Origin: Flavobacterium arcticum
Lineage (GTDB): Bacteria > Bacteroidota > Bacteroidia > Flavobacteriales > Flavobacteriaceae
Direction: 5' to 3'
DNA length: 64,000 bases
Assembly (NCBI RefSeq): GCF_003344925.1
Contig: NZ_CP031188.1
Coordinates: 680,501-744,500, forward strand
The position numbers and the translations under genes are program-made. The stretch's first letter is position 1. Each line of letters opens with the position of its first letter. The notes beneath the pieces were generated by a model. It ran no database searches. It was not told the origin of the DNA and saw only the letters and a list, made by a program, of their open reading frames with translations. Positions 9,013 to 18,441 of the stretch are shown one piece after another.

Positions 9013-10958
9013 TATTTTACTTTTTTAAGTACTACCTTTTCATTTTGTTTTTCTATCATATTACGATAAAAATCCTTTAATGTATAATAATATTCCTGAT
9101 GTATATTAGCATAATTTATTAAAAACAGGGTTGAGATTTGCAATTGATTATTTATAACTGCAATATTATATTTAAATCTACCTATGTTTTGCTCCATTTC
9201 TATATTTACGGGTTCTGGCAATGATGCTACTGTGTATCCTTCTGGAAGATTTATAATTACCATTTTTTTTTGTAATACTGGAAAAACAAAGTCAATTGGA
9301 TATTCACGTTTTTCTTGCTTAAAAGGATTTTCTTCAACTGTATGAAACAGTAAAGGGTTAAAATATATTTTATCTCCTATAAACTCTACTTGACTACTGC
9401 TTGTAAAACTATATTGCTCATTAATCGGTTTTGACACATCATTTACATTTGATATAGTAAAACCGCTTACGGTAATATTATTATAATTTTTCTCAATTTC
9501 AGCAATATAGTTTTCTTCATTAATATCTTTATTTGCTTCGCGGAAATTGTAAGCATAAGAGTCGAAATAAGTATGTCGTGTTTTCCCCAAGATATTTCCT
9601 TCGGGAGATAAATCGGCAGTAATAATAACAGATTCCAGCGATTTTTTGGTAGGTAAAAGGTCAATTTCAGCATTAGAGCCATCCTTTTTTATCAGTCTCC
9701 CTTTCCAGTTTAATGCTCGTTTAGGTAATATACCTAGAGCTGTGTATTTACTAGTCGCATCTAATAAAATTAAAGTATCATTTATACTCACAGATGAAAT
9801 CACATAGTTAAAACCATTCATACTAGGGTAAGCAATAATACCGTTAGAACGAGTACTCACAAGTACTGGGTTAGCATCAAATCCTGCATAACGTAGCATA
9901 GCAGTAAGCATAAGGTTAATTTCAGCAGCATTACCTACTTTGTTTTCATAGGCTTTCTTTACACCTTCCTTACAATAATAACGGCTTTCTTCATTCCAAT
10001 TCATTCTTGATTTAACATAGTTGAAAACAACCTCTATTTTCTTTTCAGGAGTTTGTAAACCTGATAAAAGCACTGACAAATCATCTTCAAAATAAGAGTC
10101 ACGTTTTAATTCTTTTCCAAAATCATCATCCTCATATATTTTCTTTGCAACTGCTTCCCATGTTGTTGAATAATGCTTCTCCTGTTCTCCGTCAAATTGC
10201 GTTAATGCCAGTTCATGCTTTAATGTAGAGCGATAATTATCCATATTGTTTACAAAGACTTCTTCTTTTAAGGCTTTTACATTTTTTGCGGTATATGTCG
10301 TTGTAAACTCATTGTATTTAGTAACACCTCGAATCAATTTAGATTCTGATTTATCTACATCAATATAACCATATAAGAGTGTATTAAAAACAAAGCACGA
10401 GGGTATAGATGACTTATAGCTTACATAATTTGCCGGTATGTCATATTGAAAATGCCAATCTCTTATATTAGTATGATAAGGCGTTTTTATAGTATATCTA
10501 TATTCTATTACGCTACCTTCTTTTACATTGGGAAGAGTTATTTTTTTAGCATAAAAATCTTCAACTATTTTTTCATCAAACTCTCCTTCTTCTTTTAATT
10601 TTGTTTTATCAATTTCGCCATTGACAAGATTATAGGTACATGCTTTAGAATAATACGCTCTTATTCTTCTACCTCCCGTATAATATACAAGCTTATCTGT
10701 AGCATATTCATAGCCTTCTTTTGTATAAATTTTTATACGGGTGTCTACCTTTGTAATCATATATAAATTTCTATCTCCATCTAATATAAAAGAGGTATTA
10801 CCACTTCGAAACAAGATGGCAGCAGGGGCATCGGGGTCATCGGGGTGCGATTTCTGTTCCAGCTCTTCCCTACTCACTTCACCTAATTTAAACTCCTGTG
10901 CAAAAACATTAGAGTGTATAAATAATACAAAACAAGTAATAACGACTTTAAAATACAT
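9012..10958 (-). CDS. DUF3857 exported protein with non-catalytic transglutaminase-like domain (paralogue 4)
   Basis: An exported protein of 648 residues with a signal peptide ending near Ala20. The N-terminal DUF3857 domain (about 50-250) holds the shared DAPAAILF motif, and a transglutaminase-like fold covers about 290-420. Where active enzymes have GDC, this protein reads GNAAEINLML, and the usual His position reads GFNYVIS. The Asp in LLDATSKY is kept, so Cys and His of the triad are missing and peptide-bond chemistry is unlikely. Last of four tandem paralogues; coupled to the MazG gene by a one-base overlap. Role unknown; a periplasmic or cell-surface scaffold is my inference. Confidence 0.82.
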   Translation of the reverse strand: MYFKVVITCFVLFIHSNVFAQEFKLGEVSREELEQKSHPDDPDAPAAILFRSGNTSFILDGDRNLYMITKVDTRIKIYTKEGYEYATDKLVYYTGGRRIRAYYSKACTYNLVNGEIDKTKLKEEGEFDEKIVEDFYAKKITLPNVKEGSVIEYRYTIKTPYHTNIRDWHFQYDIPANYVSYKSSIPSCFVFNTLLYGYIDVDKSESKLIRGVTKYNEFTTTYTAKNVKALKEEVFVNNMDNYRSTLKHELALTQFDGEQEKHYSTTWEAVAKKIYEDDDFGKELKRDSYFEDDLSVLLSGLQTPEKKIEVVFNYVKSRMNWNEESRYYCKEGVKKAYENKVGNAAEINLMLTAMLRYAGFDANPVLVSTRSNGIIAYPSMNGFNYVISSVSINDTLILLDATSKYTALGILPKRALNWKGRLIKKDGSNAEIDLLPTKKSLESVIITADLSPEGNILGKTRHTYFDSYAYNFREANKDINEENYIAEIEKNYNNITVSGFTISNVNDVSKPINEQYSFTSSSQVEFIGDKIYFNPLLFHTVEENPFKQEKREYPIDFVFPVLQKKMVIINLPEGYTVASLPEPVNIEMEQNIGRFKYNIAVINNQLQISTLFLINYANIHQEYYYTLKDFYRNMIEKQNEKVVLKKVK

Positions 10959-10977
10959 TTAAACAAGCTTTAACTTT

Positions 10978-12996
10978 CTATACTTTTTTAAGTACTATTT
11001 TCTCGTTTTGTTTTACAAAAACATCATTGAAAAACGATTTTAAGTCACTGTAGTATTCTGGGTTTAATCTTCCTACATTAATATCGTTATTTATTACCAT
11101 TTGTATTTGATTACCTCTTTGTGCAATATTAAAACGGAATGTACAAATATTGCCATCCATAGCTACCGTTGCTGACTCTGGTAACGATTCTACCTCATAA
11201 CCATCTGGTATCGTAATACTAATATTATACCTGTCTTGGCGTGGATAAATAAAATCTACTGGATAGGCTCGTTTTTCTTGTTTAAAAGGGTTTTCTTTCA
11301 TTGTATAGAACAACATTGGCGAAAGGTATATTTTATCGCCTATTACATCTGCGCCAGCATTATTTTGAAAAGAGAAACCTTCTATAATAGGTTTATCATA
11401 CTCTTTATCATTAGTGAGTTTATAATCAGATACTATTGCATTACCCAATTTTTTTTCTAACCCTGAAAGGTAGTTATCCTGGTTAACATTAAGATATGCT
11501 TCTCTAAATACATAAGCATTATAATCAAAATACTGTACTCTTATTTGCCCATCTATGCTACCGTTGCTATTAAGGTTTGCCATAACAACAGTATTTTCTA
11601 CCGAATTTATGACTGGAGTAACTAATACTTGTGCAGACGAAAGGTTTTCTCTTATTACTCTTCCCGTTACATTTAGAGCTCGTATTGGTAATAAACCTGG
11701 TACTCCATTTTTTGAAGTAGCATCTAAAAACATAATACCGTTTTGTGACTCTAAACCTGCAACAACATAGTTAAACTCTGTCCTATTAACAAAAGAGACA
11801 TGTCCGTTAGCACGTGTACTTAATAATACAGGATTGGCATTAAGTCCTGCATAACGCAACATAGCAACCAACATCAAGTTTATCTCGGCAACATTTCCCG
11901 TTTTACTTTCGTAGGCTTTCTTTACACCATCTACACACTCATATCTATATTGTTCATTAAACGCCATTCTATCTCTCACATAGTTATATATAGTGGTAAT
12001 AAGCTCACCTCTTGTAGTATTTGTTTCGTTTATAAGTGTTTTTATATCATCTTCAAAATAATCTTTTTCATCAAGCTCTCTACCAAAATTTTCATCGTTA
12101 TAAATTGTTTTTACAATAGCATCCCAGTCCGAAGCATACTTTTTTTCTTGTTGGTTAGGAAAATGAGTTTTAGAAAGCTCATGCTTTACAAAAGAAAGGT
12201 AATTCTCTATATTATCTACATAATGCTCATCTTGTAATGCAGGAACATTCTCTGTACTGTATGTTTTCTCTATTTCATAATAAGTTACTGTACCTACTTC
12301 ATTTTTAAGTACCGAGCTTTTTCTGCCATAGCCTCCTTTGGTGTTAGAACTACTAAACACCTTTGTTTCTTTACTGGTATCTTCTTCTTCCTTTATCGGA
12401 ATATAAGGACTCAATATTCTATTGTAAATAAAATACTGAGGTATTTTTACAGTATATTTTATATTATTAATAGGCAATTTCCCCTGAAAATACCATGTAG
12501 GAATACTTCTTTTAAAAGGAGATCTTATTTGATAGTGATATTCTATTACAGAGCCTTCTTTTACAGCAGGTAAAGTAATTTTCTTTATATGCCAATTAAC
12601 GGTATAATCTTCTTTAAACTCTCCTTCATTTTTTAGTTTTGTTTTTTCTATTTTGTTCCCGTCTAGGTTATAGGTAACGGCATCTGTAAATACAACTTCT
12701 TCTTTATCCATACCTTTAGTATAATAAGGCACTTCTACATTGGCATAACTATAGCCTTCTTTAGTATAGATTTTAACCCTTACCTCTACATCAGTAACAA
12801 TTATCCAATCTCCCGAATTATTAAAATCAAAACGAGTAAATCCTTTTTTGTATAAAATTGCAGCAGGAGCTGACGGGTCTGTTTTATGACTTGTTTCTTT
12901 TAACTCATCAACACTTACTTTACCTAGTTCAAATTTCTGAGCAAAAGTGTTTAGCGACAATAAAAGAAAGGCTATTAATAATGAGATATTTTTCAT
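10978..12996 (-). CDS. DUF3857 exported protein with non-catalytic transglutaminase-like domain (paralogue 3)
   Basis: A 672-residue exported protein with a clear signal peptide (LLIAFLLLSLNTFAQ). Its layout is the same as its neighbours: the SAPAAILYKKG motif near residue 45, the DUF3857 beta-rich domain, then a transglutaminase-like core. The catalytic Cys site reads GNVAEINLML and the His site EFNYVVAG; only the third residue (Asp in FLDATSKN) remains. The conserved C-terminal part VIGDKIYLSPMLFYTMKENPFKQEKRAYPVDF is nearly shared with both neighbours, pointing to tandem duplication. The 19-base gap to the next gene suggests one operon. Function unknown. Confidence 0.82.
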   Translation of the reverse strand: MKNISLLIAFLLLSLNTFAQKFELGKVSVDELKETSHKTDPSAPAAILYKKGFTRFDFNNSGDWIIVTDVEVRVKIYTKEGYSYANVEVPYYTKGMDKEEVVFTDAVTYNLDGNKIEKTKLKNEGEFKEDYTVNWHIKKITLPAVKEGSVIEYHYQIRSPFKRSIPTWYFQGKLPINNIKYTVKIPQYFIYNRILSPYIPIKEEEDTSKETKVFSSSNTKGGYGRKSSVLKNEVGTVTYYEIEKTYSTENVPALQDEHYVDNIENYLSFVKHELSKTHFPNQQEKKYASDWDAIVKTIYNDENFGRELDEKDYFEDDIKTLINETNTTRGELITTIYNYVRDRMAFNEQYRYECVDGVKKAYESKTGNVAEINLMLVAMLRYAGLNANPVLLSTRANGHVSFVNRTEFNYVVAGLESQNGIMFLDATSKNGVPGLLPIRALNVTGRVIRENLSSAQVLVTPVINSVENTVVMANLNSNGSIDGQIRVQYFDYNAYVFREAYLNVNQDNYLSGLEKKLGNAIVSDYKLTNDKEYDKPIIEGFSFQNNAGADVIGDKIYLSPMLFYTMKENPFKQEKRAYPVDFIYPRQDRYNISITIPDGYEVESLPESATVAMDGNICTFRFNIAQRGNQIQMVINNDINVGRLNPEYYSDLKSFFNDVFVKQNEKIVLKKV

Positions 12997-15012
12997 TTAT
13001 TTATTTTTAGTAATAATAATTTTTTCAGTTTGTTTTTCTATCATTTTCTGGAAAAAGTCCTTTACCGTAGGATAAAAATCTTGTGGTATAGATGCATAGT
13101 TAAGCTCAAGCATAGCTCTTAGCATTATTCGATTATTATTAACTATAACATTATAATTAAAACTACCTATATTTTGTTCCATTGCTAATGAAACAGCTTG
13201 AGGAACCGATTCTACTGTATATCCTTCTGGTAATGTTATACTAATCATATATCTGTCTTGACGAGGATATATAAAATCTATCGGATATTCGCGCTTTTCT
13301 TGTTTAAACGGATTTTCACTTTGAGTAAGAAAAAGCATAGGGCTAATATACATTTTATCGCCTATTACATCGATATTAGCATTTGTATGAATAAACTCAT
13401 ATCGTTCTTCAATAGGTTTTCCAAAGATATTTGCATTAGCTATCTCATAGTTTTCTACCGTAATTCCATTATATTTTTTCTCTATTTTTTCTATATGACT
13501 CTGTTCGCTTAGACCATTATAACGCTCTCTAAAAGTATAAGCATTATAGTCATAATATTGGTCTTTTAACTGTCCTGTTAGTTTCCCTTCAGTATCTAAT
13601 GTTGCCATAAGACTTATAGACTCTATAGATGGTGTAGTAGGTAACAATGTAACTTCATTAGAAATACCACCTTTTTTTATAAGCCTCCCTAACCAGTTAA
13701 CGGCTCTAATAGGCAATATATTTGGCATGGCAGATTTTGATGTAGCATCTAATAATATTGTTTTATTATTTAGTTGTACTGCTGCAATCACGTAGTTAAA
13801 TGCATCCCTATTAGGGTATAAAGCTATTTTGCTCGAGCGGGTGGTAACCAAAACAGGGTTTGCCTCTAAACCTACATACCGAAGCATAGAGGTAAGCATC
13901 AGGTTAATATCGGCTATATTACCTACCTTCTCTTTATATGCTTTTCTTACGCCCTCTTGGCATGAATATCCGTAATAATCATTCCAATTCATATTATCTC
14001 TTACATAATAATATAGCGCATTTATTTTTTCTTCCGGAGTATTTAGTCCTGAAAGTAATGCATCTACATCCTCTTCAAAATATCCTGTTTTCTTTAACTC
14101 ATTACCAAAATCATCATTATCATAAATAGATTTTGCTACATCTTCCCAAGTTGCCGAAAAAGACTTTAACGGTGAATTAGGGTATTTTATCATAGTTATT
14201 TCATGCTCTATACTTGCAGTATAGTTGTCTATATTGTTTACAAAAGCTTCCTCTTTCATTGCTGGGAGGTTTTCAAACTCATAGGTTGTTATAGCCTCTA
14301 TATAATCTATCTTACTAGTACTAAATGTAGTAGTTTGATTCTCTCTTCTTTGCTTACTTGTACTACTAATACTTCTGTTAGCTTTTCCTTGGGTAACTTT
14401 AGGCATATGATACCCTCTAAAATTTGGGGTATAAGTAAAATATTCGGGTATTTTAGTTACATATTTAGAGTGATCTACAGGTATCCCCTCTTGAAAACGC
14501 CATTCTGGAAAAGAGCTAATATGAGGTGATTTAATTTTATATCTATACTCTATTATACTACCCTCTTTTACATCTGGCATTACAATTTTTTCACGTTTCC
14601 AGTACTTATTTACATCTTCTGTAAACTTTCCTTCTTTTTTTAGTTTTGTTCTTTTTATACTACCATCCTCTAAGTTATAAGTATAAGCCTTAGATACATC
14701 TACTTCTTCTCTATTAGAACCTGGGTCATAAAATCGTATCGATTTATTTGCCCAGTCATAACCATCTTTATTATATATCTTAATTTTCATATCCACCTCA
14801 GTAATCAGGTCAAAGCCATCTCTTTCTGAATAAACCATGTAAGTTTCGGCTTTACTGAATAAAATTGCAGCAGGAGCATCCTTATCAATAGGATGACTCT
14901 CTTGTGCTAGTTCTTCTTTAGTAACTTCACCAAGTTCATACTCAAACTCTTGTGCATGTAGTGTAATATGACTTAAAACAAGAATAAATAAGGCGGTCAA
15001 TCGAATTTTCAT
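12997..15012 (-). CDS. DUF3857 exported protein with non-catalytic transglutaminase-like domain (paralogue 2)
   Basis: A 671-residue exported protein with a signal peptide (ALFILVLSHITLHAQ) and the same order of domains: DAPAAILFSKA motif, DUF3857 domain, transglutaminase-like core and a C-terminal beta-rich region. The active-site positions read GNIADINLML (no Cys), AFNYVIAAV (no His) and LLDATSKS (Asp kept). It has a low-complexity Ser/Thr/Arg stretch (about residues 210-230) absent from the others. Its start immediately abuts the stop side of the next paralogue, with no gap. Function unknown; the family is common in Bacteroidota. Confidence 0.82.
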   Translation of the reverse strand: MKIRLTALFILVLSHITLHAQEFEYELGEVTKEELAQESHPIDKDAPAAILFSKAETYMVYSERDGFDLITEVDMKIKIYNKDGYDWANKSIRFYDPGSNREEVDVSKAYTYNLEDGSIKRTKLKKEGKFTEDVNKYWKREKIVMPDVKEGSIIEYRYKIKSPHISSFPEWRFQEGIPVDHSKYVTKIPEYFTYTPNFRGYHMPKVTQGKANRSISSTSKQRRENQTTTFSTSKIDYIEAITTYEFENLPAMKEEAFVNNIDNYTASIEHEITMIKYPNSPLKSFSATWEDVAKSIYDNDDFGNELKKTGYFEEDVDALLSGLNTPEEKINALYYYVRDNMNWNDYYGYSCQEGVRKAYKEKVGNIADINLMLTSMLRYVGLEANPVLVTTRSSKIALYPNRDAFNYVIAAVQLNNKTILLDATSKSAMPNILPIRAVNWLGRLIKKGGISNEVTLLPTTPSIESISLMATLDTEGKLTGQLKDQYYDYNAYTFRERYNGLSEQSHIEKIEKKYNGITVENYEIANANIFGKPIEERYEFIHTNANIDVIGDKMYISPMLFLTQSENPFKQEKREYPIDFIYPRQDRYMISITLPEGYTVESVPQAVSLAMEQNIGSFNYNVIVNNNRIMLRAMLELNYASIPQDFYPTVKDFFQKMIEKQTEKIIITKNK

Positions 15013-15031
15013 AGTGTATATAAGGGTTGGT

Positions 15032-16930
15032 TTAATTTTTTACAAGTACCACTTTGGCATTATCATTACGTGCTATTTTTTCTCTAAAAAGGCGGTAATT
15101 TTCATAATCAGCCGTTTCATAAAGTCCATCATTAATAATAAGCGAACGTTTGTATAGCATTTTGTTAGGTTCTACTATAGTATATTCCGTTTTATACTCA
15201 CCAAATTTATCTGTAATAGTTACATCATCTGGTTTTGCTTCTATAGTAAAACCTTCTGGTAGTTGTATCGTTACCTCATCCGTGTCATAAAAACCTGTTC
15301 TTATCTCCATCGGTAGTTTTCTATCTCTATAACGCTGTGGCACAACAGATGATTGATTAAAAACATTTATTTCAAACAATATCCTGTTACCACTTTTATT
15401 AGCATAACCATCTGCCTCAATAGCAATATCTTCTATAAACTCGTGTTTATCAATTTCATTTTTAACCTCTGCTTTCTTCAGTTTAAGATTATTAACATTA
15501 CTGAAACGATTTTTGTACATCTTGTCTAAATCATCTGGAGAAGTAGTTGCATAACTATACTTATCATTATACTGTAATCCTGCGGAAGTTATTTTTATAC
15601 TTCCTGCAATAGCCCCATCGGATGTTATGGAATATTCTCCTGTTGCAAATTGGGTATTGTTTTTTGCATTATATACTGATGTTCGTACTAAGCAGCTTTT
15701 TTCTGGCTTTACTAATAGCGCACTTCTATCATCTGTAAAATTACCTTGAAACCCAAAAGGTAACTGTTGGCTTGTACACTCTAACCACACTAGCTCATTA
15801 TTATCTGGCACAGCAAGTATAACATGATTCCCCTGCATTGACACAAAATCTTCTATAATATCACGTTTTCCTCTGTCGCCATATATCACAGCATAATATG
15901 CTTCTACACCCGCAGCATTTAGTAATGCTTTAGTATAATTGGTCAATGCTTTACAATCGCCATAGCCTAATCTGTCTACATCTTTAGCAAGCATTGGTTT
16001 CCAACCGCCAATACCAAGCTGTATACTTATATAGCGGGTTTTACTTTGCATATATTCATATACTATTTTGGCTTTTTCTAGAGGAGTACTAGCACTTGCT
16101 GTTAATTCTTGTATTTTAGTAACTGTTTCTTTTGGCAGTTCATCTGTTCCTGTCAAAAGATTATTATACATCCAAGTCCCAAAAGATTCCCAGTTTATGG
16201 CTTCGCCTTCTACTCCTTCAAGATTAAAAGTAGTAAGACCAAAAAGGACATTTGGAAATATTTTGTATAATGATGGCGAATAAGTCTCGTGTCTATATGC
16301 TGGTAGGTTTTCTACTGATAGCGTTAAAGTATTTCCTTTTTCAGTAGTGTTTAATACTCCTTCATCAAAATTATAGGTTTTGTATTTAAACCCTAAATCA
16401 GAGTCGCTTGTTATGCGAATAGTTGCTTTCTCTGTGCTTACATACCAACCTTCCATTGGCATCCATCGCGGTATAAATGCAGTATTCGAACTTTCAGTTT
16501 CACTGGTAAAAACAACAGTAAAAGGATATTGTACAGGCGTATAGTCAAGATATAGCAATCTGTTATCTGTTATTATTGAACCTTGAGAAACTGAACGCTC
16601 TTTAAAGTCTTTTTTCTTAATTTTCTTAATCTCTTTACCAAAACTATTATAAATAATAGCCTCTATAGACTTAATGCGCGTTGAATTATCAAAAAACTCA
16701 GCTGCATCAATATAGCCCATACCATATTCATTAAGAATAGTAACGATTCTCTTGGTTTCGATAGTCATCGATTTTTTCGATGATATTTTAATTATTTTCT
16801 CGTCAAGACGTACAACTGCGTTTGCATTTTCATTTAATGCTTCGGGTAACGTTAATGTCGATAAATTATCTTGAGAATATAAATTTTGTTGAACTAAAAA
16901 GAGTAGCAACACTGAAATTCTTAAAAGCAT
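15032..16930 (-). CDS. DUF3857 exported protein with intact-looking transglutaminase domain (paralogue 1)
   Basis: A 632-residue exported protein and the first gene of the four-gene array. After the signal peptide (LLRISVLLLFLVQQNLYSQ) come a DUF3857 domain and a transglutaminase-like domain. Unlike the other three it has RLGYGDCKALTNY with Cys326 and QGNHVILAV with His369; the third position is Glu (WLECTS) instead of the usual Asp. It is therefore the only member likely to have thiol-peptidase or amide-transfer activity. I choose the ATG at 16930; the frame runs on to a TTG at 16948, but a -7 promoter box overlaps that codon. Target unknown. Confidence 0.82.
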   Translation of the reverse strand: MLLRISVLLLFLVQQNLYSQDNLSTLTLPEALNENANAVVRLDEKIIKISSKKSMTIETKRIVTILNEYGMGYIDAAEFFDNSTRIKSIEAIIYNSFGKEIKKIKKKDFKERSVSQGSIITDNRLLYLDYTPVQYPFTVVFTSETESSNTAFIPRWMPMEGWYVSTEKATIRITSDSDLGFKYKTYNFDEGVLNTTEKGNTLTLSVENLPAYRHETYSPSLYKIFPNVLFGLTTFNLEGVEGEAINWESFGTWMYNNLLTGTDELPKETVTKIQELTASASTPLEKAKIVYEYMQSKTRYISIQLGIGGWKPMLAKDVDRLGYGDCKALTNYTKALLNAAGVEAYYAVIYGDRGKRDIIEDFVSMQGNHVILAVPDNNELVWLECTSQQLPFGFQGNFTDDRSALLVKPEKSCLVRTSVYNAKNNTQFATGEYSITSDGAIAGSIKITSAGLQYNDKYSYATTSPDDLDKMYKNRFSNVNNLKLKKAEVKNEIDKHEFIEDIAIEADGYANKSGNRILFEINVFNQSSVVPQRYRDRKLPMEIRTGFYDTDEVTIQLPEGFTIEAKPDDVTITDKFGEYKTEYTIVEPNKMLYKRSLIINDGLYETADYENYRLFREKIARNDNAKVVLVKN

Positions 16931-16945
16931 GTTAATATTTTTCGT

Positions 16946-16953
16946 CAAAAATA
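16946..16953 (-). promoter_or_regulatory. Probable -7 promoter box for the DUF3857 array
   Basis: TATTTTTG on the minus strand fits TAnnTTTG and lies 16 bases upstream of the ATG of the first DUF3857 gene. No good -33 TTTG is visible. It would give the array a start separate from dtd/rsgA, which end 25 bases upstream. Confidence 0.4.
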
Positions 16954-16978
16954 GAGGAATTTATAAAAACTGGAAATT

Positions 16979-17431
16979 TTATTCTCTGTTTTTACTATCT
17001 ATTAATATTGTAACGGGGCCATCGTTTATTAAACTAACTTTCATATCAGCTCCAAATTGTCCTGTTTGCACCTTTTTATCTAAGTCTTGCTCCATTTTAG
17101 CAATAAAAGCTTCATATAATGGTATAGCAACATCAGGCTTTGCTGCTTTTATGTATGACGGACGATTACCTTTTTTTGTGGCAGCGTGTAGTGTAAACTG
17201 ACTTACGATAATAATATCGCCATCTATATCCTGAATCGAGTGATTCATTACACCATTTTCGTCACTAAATATTCTAAGCTTACTTATTTTTGCCGTTAAC
17301 CAAGTAATATCTTCACTAGTATCAGCATCTTCAATACCTAATAGAATAAGTAACCCTTTATTTATCTCTGCTACCTTATCACTCTCTATAGTTACCGATG
17401 CTTCACTTACACGTTGTAATACTACTCTCAT
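16979..17431 (-). CDS. dtd: D-aminoacyl-tRNA deacylase
   Basis: Removes D-amino acids (and glycine misattached to tRNA-Ala) from tRNA, using the tRNA itself for catalysis. The 150 residues are the normal length. Both family motifs are present: VSQFTLHA (about residues 77-84) and the Gly-cisPro motif in NDGPVTILID near the C-terminus. The start MRVVLQRVSEASVTI is typical. It is 3 bases downstream of rsgA and probably in the same transcript. Confidence 0.96.
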   Translation of the reverse strand: MRVVLQRVSEASVTIESDKVAEINKGLLILLGIEDADTSEDITWLTAKISKLRIFSDENGVMNHSIQDIDGDIIIVSQFTLHAATKKGNRPSYIKAAKPDVAIPLYEAFIAKMEQDLDKKVQTGQFGADMKVSLINDGPVTILIDSKNRE

Positions 17432-17434
17432 TTA

Positions 17435-18397
17435 TTATTCGTTATTTTTACCATCGCCATAAATATCGGTACGGTAATTTTCATCATCGCCTTCTAGCAT
17501 CTGTATATAACTACGATAACGCGACCAAGCAATTTCATCTTCATCAAGTGCATCTTTTACGGCGCAATAGGGTTCTTCTTTATGCAGGCAATTATTAAAC
17601 TTACATTGTTCTTTTAGCGCGAAAAACTCTGGAAAGTAATCGCCTAGTTCATCTTTTTCTATATCGACAATACCAAAACCTCGAATACCAGGAGTATCTA
17701 TAATTTTTGCTCCAAAATCAAGATCAAACATTTCGGCAAAAGTTGTAGTATGTTGTCCTTGGCTGTGCTGTTCAGATATTTGCTTCGTTTTAAGACTCAA
17801 TGAAGGCTGTAACGCATTTACCAATGTAGATTTACCAACACCCGAATGACCCGAAAACATACTTACATTATCTTTCATTTCGGCTTTAAGTTTTTCAATA
17901 CCCTTACCCTCTGTAGAAGAAACTTTTAAACACTTGTAACCAATATTGCTGTATACATATTGTAAGTACAACTGTTCGTCTTCGGCCTCCCTATCAAAAG
18001 TGTCTATTTTATTAAACACAAGTACTGCCTCTATACCATAGGCTTCGGCAGTAACCAAAAAACGATCGATAAAGCTGGTGGTTGTAGGTGGGTTATTAAT
18101 AGTAACTAAAAGAAATAGTTTATCAATGTTAGAGGCTATAATATGCACTTGTTTAGACAGGTTTACCGATTTTCTAATAATGTAATTCTTACGTTCATGA
18201 ATTACAGTAATAGTAGCATCAACGCCATCTCCAGTTTCCTCAATTTCAAAATCAACGATATCACCTACTGCAACGGGATTAGTACTTTTAATACCTTGAA
18301 TACGGAATTTACCTTTTATACGGCATTCATAAAAAGTACCATTTTCAGCTTTTACGGTATACCAACTTCCTGTAGATTTATAAACGAGTCCTGTCAT
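17435..18397 (-). CDS. rsgA: Ribosome small-subunit-dependent GTPase A
   Basis: Circularly permuted GTPase that helps late assembly of the 30S subunit. The order of motifs shows the permutation: an N-terminal OB fold (residues 1-70), G4 LVFNKID, G1 GHSGVGKSTL, G3 DTPGIRGFG, then a C-terminal zinc-binding segment CKFNNCLHKEEPYC. I use the ATG at 18397 (MTGLVYKSTG), since the nine extra upstream residues lie outside the OB fold. It is followed by dtd after 3 bases. Confidence 0.95.
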   Translation of the reverse strand: MTGLVYKSTGSWYTVKAENGTFYECRIKGKFRIQGIKSTNPVAVGDIVDFEIEETGDGVDATITVIHERKNYIIRKSVNLSKQVHIIASNIDKLFLLVTINNPPTTTSFIDRFLVTAEAYGIEAVLVFNKIDTFDREAEDEQLYLQYVYSNIGYKCLKVSSTEGKGIEKLKAEMKDNVSMFSGHSGVGKSTLVNALQPSLSLKTKQISEQHSQGQHTTTFAEMFDLDFGAKIIDTPGIRGFGIVDIEKDELGDYFPEFFALKEQCKFNNCLHKEEPYCAVKDALDEDEIAWSRYRSYIQMLEGDDENYRTDIYGDGKNNE

Positions 18398-18441
18398 AAC
18401 GGCAAAGATAAACACTTTATACAATAACTGGCTGCCATAAA

